Shown one piece after another: positions 55,072 through 55,087 of a DNA stretch of 55,087 nt. This DNA comes from Chitinophaga pinensis. Lineage in GTDB: Bacteria > Bacteroidota > Bacteroidia > Chitinophagales > Chitinophagaceae. Location of the stretch: contig CALQSB010000019.1 in assembly GCA_943333125.1 (NCBI GenBank), forward strand, positions 1 to 55,087. The letters run 5' to 3'. How positions within the stretch are numbered: position 1 is the stretch's first letter; each line of letters opens with the position of its first letter. Under the pieces are notes generated by a model. The model did not search any database. It saw nothing but the letters and a program-made list of their open reading frames with translations, and was not told the DNA's origin. The position numbers and the translations under genes were made by a program.

Positions 55072-55087
55072 TTTCATTTTCCCCAAA

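Overview
The window is a stretch of chromosome from a low-GC member of the Bacteroidota, most likely of the Chitinophagales/Sphingobacteriales type. Evidence for this: two secreted proteins with type IX secretion (Por) C-terminal sorting domains, a fused SecDF, an SdhCAB complex with a single cytochrome b subunit, an HU/SPOR-type division protein, an elongated NusB, S9 peptidases, and promoters of the TANNTTTG class in front of A-rich leaders with little Shine-Dalgarno sequence. I see no rRNA, tRNA, phage, plasmid, CRISPR or transposase genes. Most genes are core or housekeeping.

Layout. 0-7 kb: ribF, holA, a membrane-anchored coiled-coil protein and a very large predicted outer-membrane barrel protein. 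7-11 kb: sdhC-sdhA-sdhB on the minus strand and one unknown gene. 11-14 kb: a secreted T9SS protein, then murQ and a MurK-like kinase (cell-wall amino-sugar recycling). 14-20 kb: a CtpA-type protease, an APC amino-acid permease, an ammonium channel and a PLP beta-synthase with a C-terminal CBS pair. 20.2-21.5 kb: a 1.3 kb region without protein genes (see below). 21.5-29 kb: a BtuF-like metal receptor without signal peptide, class I aldolase, accD, smpB, serine dehydratase, an FKBP lipoprotein and an HU/SPOR protein. 29-36 kb: groEL/groES, nusB, a DUF1573 lipoprotein, yajC, coaE and an aspartate aminotransferase. 36-42 kb: secDF, an A-type Fe-S carrier, an unknown membrane protein and a methylmalonyl-CoA-mutase-type catalytic subunit without B12 domain. 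42-48 kb: two S9 peptidases flanking a secreted cytochrome c/copper-monooxygenase-like protein. 48-51 kb: radical SAM protein, small membrane protein and arginase-family enzyme. 51-55 kb: ccmE, ccmF/ccsA and a DUF4294 protein.

The most unusual part is 20.35-21.44 kb. It holds two adjacent, related, apparently non-coding transcription units (about 470 and 340 nt). Each has the same upstream inverted repeat and -7-like box and ends in an intrinsic terminator. Between these, each is a chain of hairpins joined by unpaired A-rich linkers carrying AAACC and CCAATATCC. In the first unit three CCAATATCC motifs lie exactly 52 nt apart. I do not recognise this as a known RNA family.

The intergenic DNA is also rich in dispersed repeats: a 177-bp MITE-like element present twice (about 94% identical, 23-bp imperfect terminal inverted repeats); a hairpin repeat in four copies, always downstream of a plus-strand gene; 9-nt-period GTTCAA arrays at four loci; 7-nt-period GATNCTG arrays; a 43-bp tandem pair; and a 62-bp perfect palindrome after secDF.
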